Positions 6,540 to 15,456 of a DNA stretch of 28,719 nucleotides are shown in pieces (the first letter of the stretch is position 1; each line of letters begins with the position of its first letter). The translations under genes and the position numbers were made by a program. This DNA comes from JANNHK01 sp034408875. Lineage in GTDB: Bacteria > Actinomycetota > Acidimicrobiia > IMCC26256 > PALSA-610. The notes below the pieces were generated by a model. It had not been told where the DNA came from. It saw only the letters and a list, made by a program, of their open reading frames with translations, and made no database searches. Location of the stretch: contig JAWXCJ010000250.1 in assembly GCA_034408875.1 (NCBI GenBank), forward strand, positions 1 through 28,719, given 5' to 3'.

Positions 6540-7834
6540 TGGCGAAAGCCTTCACTACCGACGCGGCGCGCAGCCTCGGCGGTCCCGACTGGCTCGTGCA
6601 GCGGCGGGTCGCCGCGGCGGAACGGCTCGCGGCCGTCTCGTGGCCGACGCCGACCGAAGAGATCTGGCGCTACAGCCCGATCGACAAGCTCGACCTCGAC
6701 CGCTTCCGACCGATGACCGCCGACGAACTGGGCGCACCCGGCGACGAACGCGCACCGGGCGGCGGGCCGTGGGCCGCCGAGGCGGGGGAGCGGGCGGCGA
6801 TGATCGTCGTGCGCGACGGCCGCGTCGTGCGCCACCAGATCGATCCCGCGCTCGAAGCCAAGGGCGTGCGCGTCTGCGACCTCGCGACGTGCGACGACGA
6901 CCTCGTGCGCGCGTCGCTCGGCGCGGCATCGGGCGAATCCGAAGACGCGTTCACGGTGTTGCACGACGCGTTCCTCTCCGGCGGTGCGTTCATCTATGTG
7001 CCGCCGGGTGTCGTCGTCGAGCAGCCGATCGTCGTGTTGCACTGGTCCGAAGGCGACGGCGAGGTCTCGTTCCCGCACACGCTCGTGGTGCTGGGCGACG
7101 GTGCCGAAGCGACCGTGCTCGACCGGTTCGGTTCGCCGACCACCGACCATCTCTGCGACGCGGTCGTCGAACTGCTCGTCGGTGACAACGCGCACCTGCG
7201 CTACCTGTCGCTCCAGGAACACGGCCCGAAGACCTGGCACCTGGGCCTACAGCGTGCCCACGTCGGCCGCGACGCGACCTTGCGCACCTCGGCGGTTGCG
7301 CTCGGCGGCGACTACTCGCGCCTACGCAGCGAAGCGCTCCTCTCGGGCCAGAACGCCGAGAGCAACGCGCTCGCGGTGTACTTCGGTGACGACGCGCAGG
7401 TCCTCGACTTCCGTACGCTCCAAGATCACGACGCGCCGTACACACGTAGCGACCTGCTGTTCAAGGGCGCGGTCGAGGACACCGCCCGCTCCGTGTACTC
7501 CGGGCTGGTGCGGCTGCGGAAGTCGGCGCAGAAGTCGAACGCGAATCAGAGCAACCGCAACCTCGTCCTCACGAAAGGTGCGGGTGCGGAGTCGATCCCG
7601 AACCTCGAGATCGAGGCCAACGACGTGAAGTGTTCGCACGCGTCGACGGTCGGTCCGATCGACGACGACCAGCTCTATTACCTCGAGACCCGCGGCATCC
7701 CACCCGAAGAAGCCGAGCGCCTCATCGTGCTCGGGTTCTTCGACGACGTCTTCGCCCGCCTCCCCGTGAGCGCGCTCACCCGCGGCCTGCGCCGCACGGT
7801 GGTCGAGAAACTCGAACACCGGCGGCGGGTGTGA
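6539..7834 (+). CDS. sufD: Fe-S cluster assembly protein SufD
   Basis: SufD pairs with SufB in the SufBC2D complex and helps bring iron and form the cluster at the SufB-SufD interface. The 431-residue product has the SufD N-terminal helix region (PTPTEEIWRYSPIDKLDL), the beta-helix core with SGGAFIYVPPGVVVEQPI, the RSDLLFKGAVEDTARSVYSG block, and the KCSHAST motif holding the Cys/His pair that corresponds to Cys358/His360 of E. coli SufD. The C-terminal helix region reads GIPPEEAERLIVLGFF. The start overlaps the sufB stop by one base, so the genes are translationally coupled. A 73-base gap follows before the Rieske gene. Confidence 0.96.
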   Translation: MAKAFTTDAARSLGGPDWLVQRRVAAAERLAAVSWPTPTEEIWRYSPIDKLDLDRFRPMTADELGAPGDERAPGGGPWAAEAGERAAMIVVRDGRVVRHQIDPALEAKGVRVCDLATCDDDLVRASLGAASGESEDAFTVLHDAFLSGGAFIYVPPGVVVEQPIVVLHWSEGDGEVSFPHTLVVLGDGAEATVLDRFGSPTTDHLCDAVVELLVGDNAHLRYLSLQEHGPKTWHLGLQRAHVGRDATLRTSAVALGGDYSRLRSEALLSGQNAESNALAVYFGDDAQVLDFRTLQDHDAPYTRSDLLFKGAVEDTARSVYSGLVRLRKSAQKSNANQSNRNLVLTKGAGAESIPNLEIEANDVKCSHASTVGPIDDDQLYYLETRGIPPEEAERLIVLGFFDDVFARLPVSALTRGLRRTVVEKLEHRRRV

Positions 7835-7907
7835 CCCAGGCGCAGACCGGAGGCCCGGTCGGTGGACGGCATCGCGCGGGCGATCGAGGGCCGGAGGACG
7901 TAGCCGC

Positions 7908-8222
7908 ATGAACAAGACCCGCGTCGCGGCGCGCGACGAGCTGGAACCAGGCTCGGCGAAGCGGGTCGACGTAGACGGGCATCGCATCGCGCTCGTGCGG
8001 ATCGGTGACGACTTCTACGCGATCGGCGACGAGTGCTCGCACGCCGACTACTCGCTGTCCGAGGGCGACGTGTGGGAAGACGAGTGCGAGATCGAGTGCC
8101 CCAAGCACGGCTCGACGTTTTCGCTGCGCACCGGCGAACCCCAGACGTTGCCCGCGATCCAGTCCGTGCCCGTCTACGAGGTAACCGTCGAGGGCGACGA
8201 CGTCTTCTTGGAGATCACATGA
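7908..8222 (+). CDS. Rieske-type [2Fe-2S] ferredoxin of the suf operon
   Basis: A 104-residue single-domain Rieske protein. The two cluster-binding motifs are complete: C43-S-H45 and C64-P-K-H67, which hold a [2Fe-2S] cluster with two Cys and two His. It resembles small ferredoxin components of ring-hydroxylating dioxygenases. In actinobacterial suf operons this gene often lies between sufD and sufC and may supply electrons during cluster building, but the exact role is not proven. The ATG at 7908 follows a GGAGGA site about 11 bases upstream. The stop TGA overlaps the sufC start by four bases (ATGA). Confidence 0.93.
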   Translation: MNKTRVAARDELEPGSAKRVDVDGHRIALVRIGDDFYAIGDECSHADYSLSEGDVWEDECEIECPKHGSTFSLRTGEPQTLPAIQSVPVYEVTVEGDDVFLEIT

Positions 8223-9046
8223 GCGTTCTCAAGATCTCGGATCTGCACGCCTCCGTGGCCGGCATCGAGATTCTCCGCGGCGTCGACCTCGAAGTTCGTT
8301 CCGGCGAGGTGCACGCGCTGATGGGCCCGAACGGTTCGGGCAAGTCGACGTTGTCGCACGCGCTCATGGGTCGCGGCGACTACGAAGTGACGAGCGGGTC
8401 GGTCACGATCGACGGTGTCGAACTGCTCGGCCTGCCCACTTGGCAGCGTGCGCACGCGGGGTTGTTCCTCGCGATGCAGTACCCGGTCGAGGTTCCCGGC
8501 GTCCCGCTCGAAGAGTTGGTCGGCGCGTCGCTGCGGGCCCGGTCGGTCGCGGTCGACGACCTTTCCGGCCGTGTGCTCGCCGAAGCACGAACCCTCGGCG
8601 TCCCCGACGAACTACTCGTCCGCGGCGTGAACGACGAGTTCTCCGGCGGCGAGAAGAAGCGAGCCGAAACGGTGCAGCTGGCCGTGCTCGAACCAAAGTT
8701 CGCGGTGCTCGACGAAATCGACTCCGGTCTCGACGTCGACGCGTTGCGCGATGTCGCCCGCCGCGTCGAGCAACTCACGAACGAGCGCGGCATCGGCGTG
8801 CTCGCGATCACGCACTACGCGCGACTACTCACCGAGTTGAAGCCCGACCAGGTGCACGTGTTGCTCGCCGGCCGGGTTGTGCTGAGCGGTGGCCCCGAAC
8901 TCGCCGACCGCCTCGAAGAAACCGGCTACGAAGGCATCGCGGCCGAAGTCGGTGTCGACGAACTCACCGTCGAGATGCCGAAGGAGCACGACCCCTTCGG
9001 CGACCCCACCATCGGTTCGAGCCCCTTCGCCGACCCGCTCGCGTAG
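8219..9046 (+). CDS. sufC: Fe-S assembly ATPase SufC (first copy)
   Basis: SufC is the ABC-type ATPase whose dimerisation opens the SufB-SufD interface. The 275-residue product has Walker A GPNGSGKST near residue 37, the SufC-type signature EFSGGEKKR, Walker B leading into VLDEIDSGLDVDAL, and ITHYARLL with the switch His. It ends with an acidic/Pro-rich tail (about 25 residues, DPFGDPTIGSSPFADP) that the second copy at 16689 lacks. The start overlaps the Rieske stop. This is the last gene of the plus-strand suf operon. The second copy differs clearly in sequence, so this is not a recent duplication. Confidence 0.95.
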   Translation: MSVLKISDLHASVAGIEILRGVDLEVRSGEVHALMGPNGSGKSTLSHALMGRGDYEVTSGSVTIDGVELLGLPTWQRAHAGLFLAMQYPVEVPGVPLEELVGASLRARSVAVDDLSGRVLAEARTLGVPDELLVRGVNDEFSGGEKKRAETVQLAVLEPKFAVLDEIDSGLDVDALRDVARRVEQLTNERGIGVLAITHYARLLTELKPDQVHVLLAGRVVLSGGPELADRLEETGYEGIAAEVGVDELTVEMPKEHDPFGDPTIGSSPFADPLA

Positions 9047-9115
9047 GACTCTGCCCGAATCTTGGGACATTACATGGTTGCCTTTATGTTTGGCTGATAT
9101 TAAGGTCATCGTGTA

Positions 9116-10300
9116 ATGAGCGGACCTTCGGGCAAGAATCCATTCCGCCCCGGCGTCGGCACGCGACCGGCCTACCTGGCCGGGCGAGACGCGCCCATGC
9201 GTCGATTTTCGGCGCTACTCCGGTCGGCGCCCGAGCAGCCCGCGAACATGCGCGTGACGGGCCTGCGCGGTGTCGGCAAGACCGTTCTCCTCGGCGAGTT
9301 CGAGCGGATCGCGGGTGAGGCGGCTTGGGCCGCCGGATTTCTCGAGTTCGCTCCGGCGCACAACGAAGACGCCGCGGTCGTGCGCGCCATTGGTGATCTC
9401 GCCGACAGGGTCACTCATCAGGTGATTCGCATGGAGCGGATCAAGGCCGCCCTCGGGCGCGCGGGCCGGGTCGCCGGTTCGCTCGGTGTCACCTACAACG
9501 AGGTGAAGGTGACGTTCGAGCCGGGTATGGTCGCCGGTTCGGTCGACCTTTCGGCTCGGCTGTTCGAAGTCGTCGAGGTCGCGGTCGACAAGGGACTGAC
9601 CGGCGTCGTGTTGCTACTCGACGAGGCGCAGATCGTGCGCGACGACCGCACCGCACGGGGCGATCATCCGCTCTCGCTGCTGATTTCTGCCGTGGCTTCG
9701 CTGCAACGCCGCGAGATTCCGATCGGACTCGTCGTCTGCGGCCTCCCCACACTGACCGGAAACCTTCTACGGGCTCGCTCGTACACCGAGCGGATGTTCC
9801 GGGGCGAGGAGGTCGGTCGGCTCGACGCTCCGGAGGCTGCGGCCGCGTTCACCGAGCCGCTCAAGGGCCGCGATGTTCATGTGCACCGCGACTTGGTCGA
9901 TGCCGTCGTCGAAGAAGTCGAGGGGTATCCCTACTTCATCCAGCTCTGGGGCGCCGAACTCTGGGACGCCGCCGTTGTCGCGGAAGTCGACGACTTCTCT
10001 GTTGAGCTCTTGGACGCAGCGCGAGCCGAAATCGACCGCCGCCTCGACATCGACTTCTACGAACCCCGCATCGCGACGCTCACGCCGGCCGAGCAGGACG
10101 TGCTGCTCGCGTCGGCCCAGTGCCCGTACCCGCCGCTCGCGACGGTGACCCTGTACGAAGCGATCGACAAGACGCCTGGCAACATCAACGTTCTGATGGG
10201 CCGGCTCGTCGAAGCCGGAGTGATCTACCGCGTGCGCAAGGGTCAGTACGAATACACGGCGCCGAAGTTCCGCGAGTACTTGTTGCGCCGCGCGTCGTAG
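9116..10300 (+). CDS. AAA/STAND-type ATPase with C-terminal winged helix
   Basis: A 394-residue P-loop ATPase resembling the archaeal-ATPase/Orc1-Cdc6-like group. Walker A is GLRGVGKT (49-56), Walker B is VVLLLDEAQ (164-172), and a sensor-1-like VVCGLP follows at about 206-211. The last roughly 80 residues (from LTPAEQDVLLASAQ to YEYTAPKFREYLL) look like a winged-helix domain. It follows 69 AT-rich bases and ends three bases from the convergent restriction-modification gene. Such ATPases occur in defence islands and in mobile-element regulation, but nothing here proves the role. The start ATG has no clear ribosome site and may be leaderless. No transposase or integrase is seen beside it. Confidence 0.75.
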   Translation: MSGPSGKNPFRPGVGTRPAYLAGRDAPMRRFSALLRSAPEQPANMRVTGLRGVGKTVLLGEFERIAGEAAWAAGFLEFAPAHNEDAAVVRAIGDLADRVTHQVIRMERIKAALGRAGRVAGSLGVTYNEVKVTFEPGMVAGSVDLSARLFEVVEVAVDKGLTGVVLLLDEAQIVRDDRTARGDHPLSLLISAVASLQRREIPIGLVVCGLPTLTGNLLRARSYTERMFRGEEVGRLDAPEAAAAFTEPLKGRDVHVHRDLVDAVVEEVEGYPYFIQLWGAELWDAAVVAEVDDFSVELLDAARAEIDRRLDIDFYEPRIATLTPAEQDVLLASAQCPYPPLATVTLYEAIDKTPGNINVLMGRLVEAGVIYRVRKGQYEYTAPKFREYLLRRAS

Positions 10301-10303
10301 CGG

Positions 10304-13300
10304 TCAACCGAGCAGCGTTTGCTGCTTCTCGGCCGGGACTTCGGACGGCTTACGCGGATAGCTCTCGGGCATGACGAACGCACCCGCGACGGCGAGGTCG
10401 TCACGCGAAATGCACCGCGACGTGCAGATGCGATCGAGCAGGTCGGCCTGCGCGGGTTCGAGGTCGACGAGTAGCCCGAGCACGTTGAGCACGTCGAGAA
10501 GCTCGGTTGTGTACTCGGGCAGCCAGTGGTCGGGCCGGATGTCACCGAGCGTCGAAGGCGGCCGGCGGTCGGGAGCGGTTGGGATCGCACCGTTGGCCGG
10601 AACGAGGGGCACGCGATCGTCCGGAAGGCGAGGAGGCGCGGCCGGGCGACCCGCGCTCGGGTCGGGGAACCGCTCGCCGAAGGTATGAAGCCACACGACG
10701 CGCCGGCCCATGTCGACGGCCATGCCGAAGCTCTGAGTGAGGGCGCGCAGGAACCCGGGAGAGATGTTGGCGACCGAAGCGTCGCCGTCGAGCCATAGCG
10801 GGAACACGCGACCGCCGAACGAGCCCTTGTAGTGGTCGAGATCGGGGACCAGGGCCGTCAGAGTGATTGCCGGTCCACCCGCCGGCGAGGTCCGGCTCAG
10901 TGCGGTCGCATAGATCTGCTGCGTCGCGTGCGCGCGCCACAGCTCGGGATTTGGGCGATTGATCAACCGATTGTCGGGGACGATCCATTGCCGGTCAAAC
11001 GAGCGAAACGCGTAGCGCACCGGTTCTTCCACCGGCCCCGACGCGTCGCCGACCGGGCTGGTTGCCGTCGAGTATCCCGGCAATGGCGACTTCAGCTTCT
11101 TCGTGACGGATCGGTCGCCACCTTGATGCGGGTAGAACAGCGCATCCTTCTTGTCAACGGGTGCGCGTACGAGCGCGTCCCATCGCTCGCGCAGACTCGC
11201 CGCGTCGGGCGCGATCACCCACGTACGGCCGGGCATGACGCCCGAGCCGTCGTACACGAAGAGGTCGTCGAGCTTGGGATACGTTGCCCAAGCTCCTTGC
11301 GAAGCTGGCAGGAACGGCGCCCGCCAATCGGTCGGGCACGCGGTCCAGGCGTCGTCATCCAATCGCATCGTCCCGAGCGCCGCGAATTTGTCGGTGCGTG
11401 GGCCATGGGGAACCGACCGGAACCAAACCGACGCGGGCGTTGTCGGATCGTTGGCGCCGGTGCGGACGGCCATCACGATGCACACCGGTTGCTGCACGTC
11501 CTCGAAGATCCGAGAAGCAACGTCGGGTTGGTGTCCTTCGGGGGTGCAGTGAATGACGCGCACCTCGTCGCAGGTTTGGCGCAGGTACTCCGCATGCGTT
11601 GGAACCCGGGGCCGTTGAGGAATCCGGCAACTGTTATGAACGCGACTACGCCGGTGTCGTGCTCCGGGTCGTGGTCGAACACCTTCCAGGTCGCCCAGCG
11701 CCAGAAGTACACGTACAGGTTGCGGAGGTGCTTGGCGTGAGCGCCGACCTTCCACACCTTCGGCGGCATCCACGCGTCGAGAAGCGGCGCGACCTTGGCA
11801 TTCACGTCGCCGCTCTCCACCCAGCCACCGCGCCCCTTCGCCTTCTCCTGGTAGGGCGGATTTCCGATCACGACGGTGATCGGTTGCGTCTTCTTGACCT
11901 CGTTGGCCCGTCGGCGCGACTCCGCGATAGGCGCGTAGATCGCACCGAGTTGCTCATCTTCGACGTACGGGTTTCCGAGCGTGTCGGTTACGTACATGCG
12001 CAGGGGCACTTTCGTCGTTGCCTGCAAGTCGGCCAACTCGGCCAGAACTCTCAGTTGGGCGACAGCAAACGGGCCGAGTTGCAGCTCGAACGCAAACAGC
12101 CGTTCCAGCGCGGCTTCGATTGCTCCCGGAACCGCGCCCGCTCCCTGTTCGGCGGCAATTGTCTCGGCGATGCGCTGCAAGACGCCGAGAATGAACGTGC
12201 CGGTACCTACAGCAGGGTCAACGAGCGTGACGGCCTCGTCCGCGAGGCCGAGCCGTCGTCCGAACCGCAGGCGGAGGGTTTCGTCGACGAGGTTCGTCAT
12301 CGAAGCGACGACTTCGGGAGGCGTGTAGTACGAGCCGGTCTTCTTGCGCAGTCTGCTGTCGTACTCGGCGAGGAAGTCCTCGTAAAAGTACAACCAGGCG
12401 CGGGCGTCGCCTTTCGAGATTGTTGGCCAGTCGACCGCATCGAGCACGCGCGTCAGCGTGCCGATCGACGTCTTCAGCGTTTCGTGTTTTGTCGTGTCGT
12501 CGGTGAGGATGCGCAGCGCCGCGCCGATCAGCGAGTGCGTCGAGGCCAGATCCTTGGCGGCTCGGTCAAGTCCGGTTGCCAGCTCGATGCCGTTTGCCCG
12601 CGCAACCAGGAGGCCGAAGGTGACGGCTTGGGCGTAACCGTCTGCGAACTCTGCCGGCGTGGCGTCGGGGAACAACAGGCGCCGCCAGTCGGTTGCGAGG
12701 GCGCTGAGCGCCGGGTCACCCTCCTCGAGTTGCTCGGTGACTTCGTCGCGCAACAAGCGGCACACGCGTGCTGTCATCTCGGCCAGCATCTTGGGTGTGC
12801 GCGGCGGTATCGGTTGCCAGCGCAGAAAGTCGTCGAAGAGGGTCAGCAACTGTTGCGGCGCGGCCATGTTCGCGCCCGCCGTCTCGATGTCGCCGTCCAT
12901 GCGTATGACGAGCTGGATCTCGCCGCTGTGCCAGAGCGTGAACTCGTTGCCGTCGGTGTAGATGAGATTGGGCAACGACTGGAGACGCAGCCACTGTTCC
13001 TTGTCGTGCTTGACCTTGAACTTGCGCGGGTCGCCACCCTTCCCGGGCGCCTTCACCTCGATGAAGCCGACGAGCGCGCTTGACAGCGTCACCGCGTAGT
13101 CGGGCCGTGTCTTCAAGTGCGCGAGCGACGACTCTCCCACCGCAACGACTTGTGCGGGCAAACCCGCACAGCTCGGCAAGATCGGCGATCAGTCCTTCGA
13201 GCGGCGCCCGAAGTTGGTCTTCGGGTTCGCCGTGCGCGCCCAGATTCCGGAGCTTCGCAAGCGCGGCGGCCCCGAACACCGATACTGCGTTCTCGAGATT

Positions 13301-13312
13301 CCCGGCAGACAC
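10304..13312 (-). pseudogene. Single-chain restriction-modification enzyme (nuclease plus m6A methylase, ISP-like C-terminus), frame broken twice
   Basis: Reading right to left, three frames make one protein of about 1,000 residues. The start is GTG 13312 (MSAGNLENAVSVF). The frame changes near 13160-13162, where one T too many on the coding strand separates LAELCG from LPAQVVAVGE. It changes again near 11590, where one G is missing between FQRMR and EYLRQTCDE. Domains: a PD-(D/E)XK-like nuclease (RPDYAV, then EVK at 13051-13059), a methylase with GSYYTPPEVV, motif I DPAVGTGTF (about 12194-12220) and motif IV NPPYQ (11848-11862), then a C-terminal region (YAFRSFDRQWIVPDNRL) like type ISP enzymes. 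No helicase lies between nuclease and methylase, so it is type IIG-like. The breaks may be real or homopolymer errors. Confidence 0.8.
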
Positions 13313-13370
13313 GACCAGACGCTACGTGCCGGGTGCGACACCACCGGGGACGCCGCCCTGACAGGGTGGG

Positions 13371-14567
13371 TTACGGACCGGGTGGAGGCTCCGGCAGCTG
13401 CGTCGTTGTGTCCGGCGACGGATCAGTGGCCGGCGGGTCGATAGGCGTCGTCGTCGGCGGCACAGTCGTGTCCGGCGTGCCCACCGGCGCGACCGTGTCC
13501 GGCGGCGTCGTTTCGGGCGGTGTTGCGGGCGGCGTGGTTTCGGGCGGCGCGGTCGGCGGAGTCGTGGGCGTCGTCGGTGCCGAACCACCCCCGCCACCGC
13601 CGCCACCGGACACCGATCCGCCGTTCGGGCTGTCGGGCGGGTAACCGCCCTCGGGTGCCTGGATGCCGACCGCGTACACCGTCATGTCGTCGTAGACGAG
13701 CGTGGCGAAGTATTCGGCGATGTGCATCGGGATACGCGCGCAGCCGTGCGACGCGGGCTTCACCGGCACCGACGTGTAGCCGTGGATCGCGATCCCGCCG
13801 TTGAAGTACCACGGGTTGTAGAGGCGCCCGAGTTTGCCGGTGCGCCATCCGTTGACATGCCAGTCGAACTTGAACTTGCCCGCGTACGTGACCGCGTACT
13901 GGCAGCCGTCGCTCCCGCCGCAGAACCGCTTCCCGTTCCCGGTCGACGTCGGTGTGACGAGCGCGACTTGGTAGCCCTTGTAGAGGATGATCACCTGGCG
14001 GTCGAGGTCGATCTCGACGCGGTCGGCTTCGGCGGCGGGCATGTGCGGCGTCGGGTACTGGAACGTCGCCAGCGTGTCGACGAACGGTTGGTCGATCACG
14101 CCGTCGCGTTCCCAACCCATGAGCTTGTCGAATGCCTCCACTGCGGTGCGCGTCTTCGCGTCGAAGACGCCGTCGACCGGACCCGGGTCGAAGCGCAGTT
14201 CGACGAGGCGCGCTTCGTAGCCCATGATCTCGGCTGCTTGTGAACCCTGGCGGACACTTCCGCCGGGAACGGGCGGCAACGCGACTGCCGCGGGCTGGAT
14301 CAGCGGCGGGATCGTCGTCGTCGTCGTGGGCGCCAATGTCGTCGTGGTCGGGTCGGTCGTCGACGGCTCGGTGCCCGGCGACACCTTCCGGAGCTCGAAC
14401 CCGCCGGCTTCGATGTCGTCGTCGTCGCTCTGGGCCGCCGCGTACTGACCGACGGAGAGGACGGCGACGATCGCGACGACGAGTCCGACGATCGCGAAAC
14501 GGATCAGCAGCCCGCGGCGCGGCGGGCGGATCTCGTCCATGTTGTCCGACGCGGCAATCGGGTCCAC
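13371..14567 (-). CDS. L,D-transpeptidase (YkuD) with peptidoglycan-binding domain
   Basis: The enzyme makes 3-3 peptidoglycan cross-links or anchors proteins to the wall. It has an N-terminal membrane anchor (about 19-45), a Thr/Pro linker, a peptidoglycan-binding domain at about 110-170 (ELRFDPGPVDGVFDAKTRTAVEAF), and a YkuD domain at about 183-302. The catalytic motif is IHGYTSVPVKPASHGCARIP, with His262, His274 and nucleophile Cys276. After it come a Gly run and a long Pro/Thr-rich tail of about 70 residues ending at the stop, which is unusual after the catalytic domain and may span the wall. The start is GTG 14567; ATG 14540 is an alternative with a nine-residue shorter N-terminus, and neither has a good ribosome site. 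Confidence 0.9.
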   Translation of the reverse strand: MDPIAASDNMDEIRPPRRGLLIRFAIVGLVVAIVAVLSVGQYAAAQSDDDDIEAGGFELRKVSPGTEPSTTDPTTTTLAPTTTTTIPPLIQPAAVALPPVPGGSVRQGSQAAEIMGYEARLVELRFDPGPVDGVFDAKTRTAVEAFDKLMGWERDGVIDQPFVDTLATFQYPTPHMPAAEADRVEIDLDRQVIILYKGYQVALVTPTSTGNGKRFCGGSDGCQYAVTYAGKFKFDWHVNGWRTGKLGRLYNPWYFNGGIAIHGYTSVPVKPASHGCARIPMHIAEYFATLVYDDMTVYAVGIQAPEGGYPPDSPNGGSVSGGGGGGGGSAPTTPTTPPTAPPETTPPATPPETTPPDTVAPVGTPDTTVPPTTTPIDPPATDPSPDTTTQLPEPPPGP

Positions 14568-14619
14568 AGGCGCCCGATGCTACTGGACGCCTCGGCCGAT
14601 TCAGGCCGCCGAGTCGGCA

Positions 14620-14793
14620 CTAGCCGGTGGGCTGCGACTCTTCCTCGAGCAGCGCGGCGATGGCCGCGTCGGAGACTGCAAGCGTCCGGAGGTCGAGCAG
14701 AAAGTCGACGATCTCACCCGCGGAAACCAGGTCGCGTGCCGCGAAGCGTTCGAGTGCTCCGTCGATCGCAGTGACGATCCCGGCCTGATCCAT
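14620..14793 (-). CDS. Small acidic helical protein of unknown function
   Basis: A 57-residue open frame starting at ATG 14793, with a good ribosome site (GGGAG at 14805-14801, minus strand, seven bases upstream). The sequence runs MDQAGIVTAIDGALERF and ends LLEEESQPTG. It is predicted to be mostly helical and has no Cys or membrane segment. I do not recognise the family. It lies between the L,D-transpeptidase and sufU genes on the same strand and starts about 155 bases after the sufU stop. The longer frame from 15018 adds residues that look non-coding. Confidence 0.6.
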   Translation of the reverse strand: MDQAGIVTAIDGALERFAARDLVSAGEIVDFLLDLRTLAVSDAAIAALLEEESQPTG

Positions 14794-14900
14794 GTGAGGT
14801 CTCCCTTCGGACTTCAGTGCAGCGTACCCGTTGTGCCGTACCACCATTGCAACGCTTGACGGACCTCCTCCGTTCCCACGTGTGACGGAATTCGCAGGGA

Positions 14901-14944
14901 GTTTGGTGCCCACAGAGCCCCGTGGGGGCCATGAGACTCCAAAC
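14901..14944 (-). terminator. Possible hairpin terminator after sufU
   Basis: Just downstream of the sufU stop there is an imperfect inverted repeat: outer arms GTTTGG/CCAAAC (14901-14906, 14939-14944) and an inner GC-rich stem TGGTGCCCAC/GTGGGGGCCA with two mismatches. No T-run follows, so the terminator call is weak. Confidence 0.3.
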
Positions 14945-14948
14945 GCCT

Positions 14949-15443
14949 TCAGGGTGATGGTGCGTGTTCGGCCTCGTCGAGGCCCTGCTGGAGGGTGTTC
15001 CACGCCAACGTGGCACATTTGATGCGCACCGGGAATTTCACGACGCCCTGCAGCGCTTCGAGGTCGCCCAATCGAACGCCTTCGAGTTCGGCTTCCAGGT
15101 CGCTGCCGTCGCCCTCACCTTCGAGCTTCGACTCGTGAATCGACATCAGTGCCTTGAACGCGCGTGTCAGTTGGTGCACCTCGGCCAGCGACTTGCCCTT
15201 CACCGCCGAACTCATCATCGAGGTCGACGCCTGACTGATGGAGCAACCCTGACCGGCGATCTTGATGTCACGCACTGTCTCGGTTTCGGGATCGACGTCG
15301 ATGTAGAGCACCACCTCGTCGCCGCAGAGCGGGTTGAACCCTTCGACCTTGTGCGCGGGCGGAACCTCGAGCTCACCGCGGTTACGCGGCGAGCGGTAGT
15401 GGTCGAGGATGATCTCGCGGTAGAGGTCTTCGAGGCCGGCCAT
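14949..15443 (-). CDS. sufU: Zinc-dependent sulfur-transfer protein SufU
   Basis: SufU takes persulfide sulfur from SufS and passes it to the SufBCD scaffold. The 164-residue product has the zinc ligands and sulfur-accepting Cys in the expected order: Cys40 and Asp42 in NPLCGDE, Cys67 in GQGCSIS, and Cys143 in IKCATLAW. The insertion between the second and third Cys (about residues 100-125, KLEGEGDGSDLEAELEGV) is typical of SufU and absent from IscU. ATG at 15443 is chosen because the frame upstream reads basic, non-family residues. The gene follows sufS by 13 bases and is the last of the minus-strand suf operon. Confidence 0.95.
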   Translation of the reverse strand: MAGLEDLYREIILDHYRSPRNRGELEVPPAHKVEGFNPLCGDEVVLYIDVDPETETVRDIKIAGQGCSISQASTSMMSSAVKGKSLAEVHQLTRAFKALMSIHESKLEGEGDGSDLEAELEGVRLGDLEALQGVVKFPVRIKCATLAWNTLQQGLDEAEHAPSP

Positions 15444-15456
15444 CTTGAATCCGATC

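Noticed and set aside
9047..13370. An insertion sequence or integrated element carrying the ATPase and restriction genes
   Set aside because: No transposase, integrase, terminal inverted repeat or target duplication could be found; the island idea rests on gene content only.
13440..13600. GGCG/GTCG-rich repetitive DNA
   Set aside because: It is the coding sequence of the Pro/Thr-rich tail of the L,D-transpeptidase read on the opposite strand.
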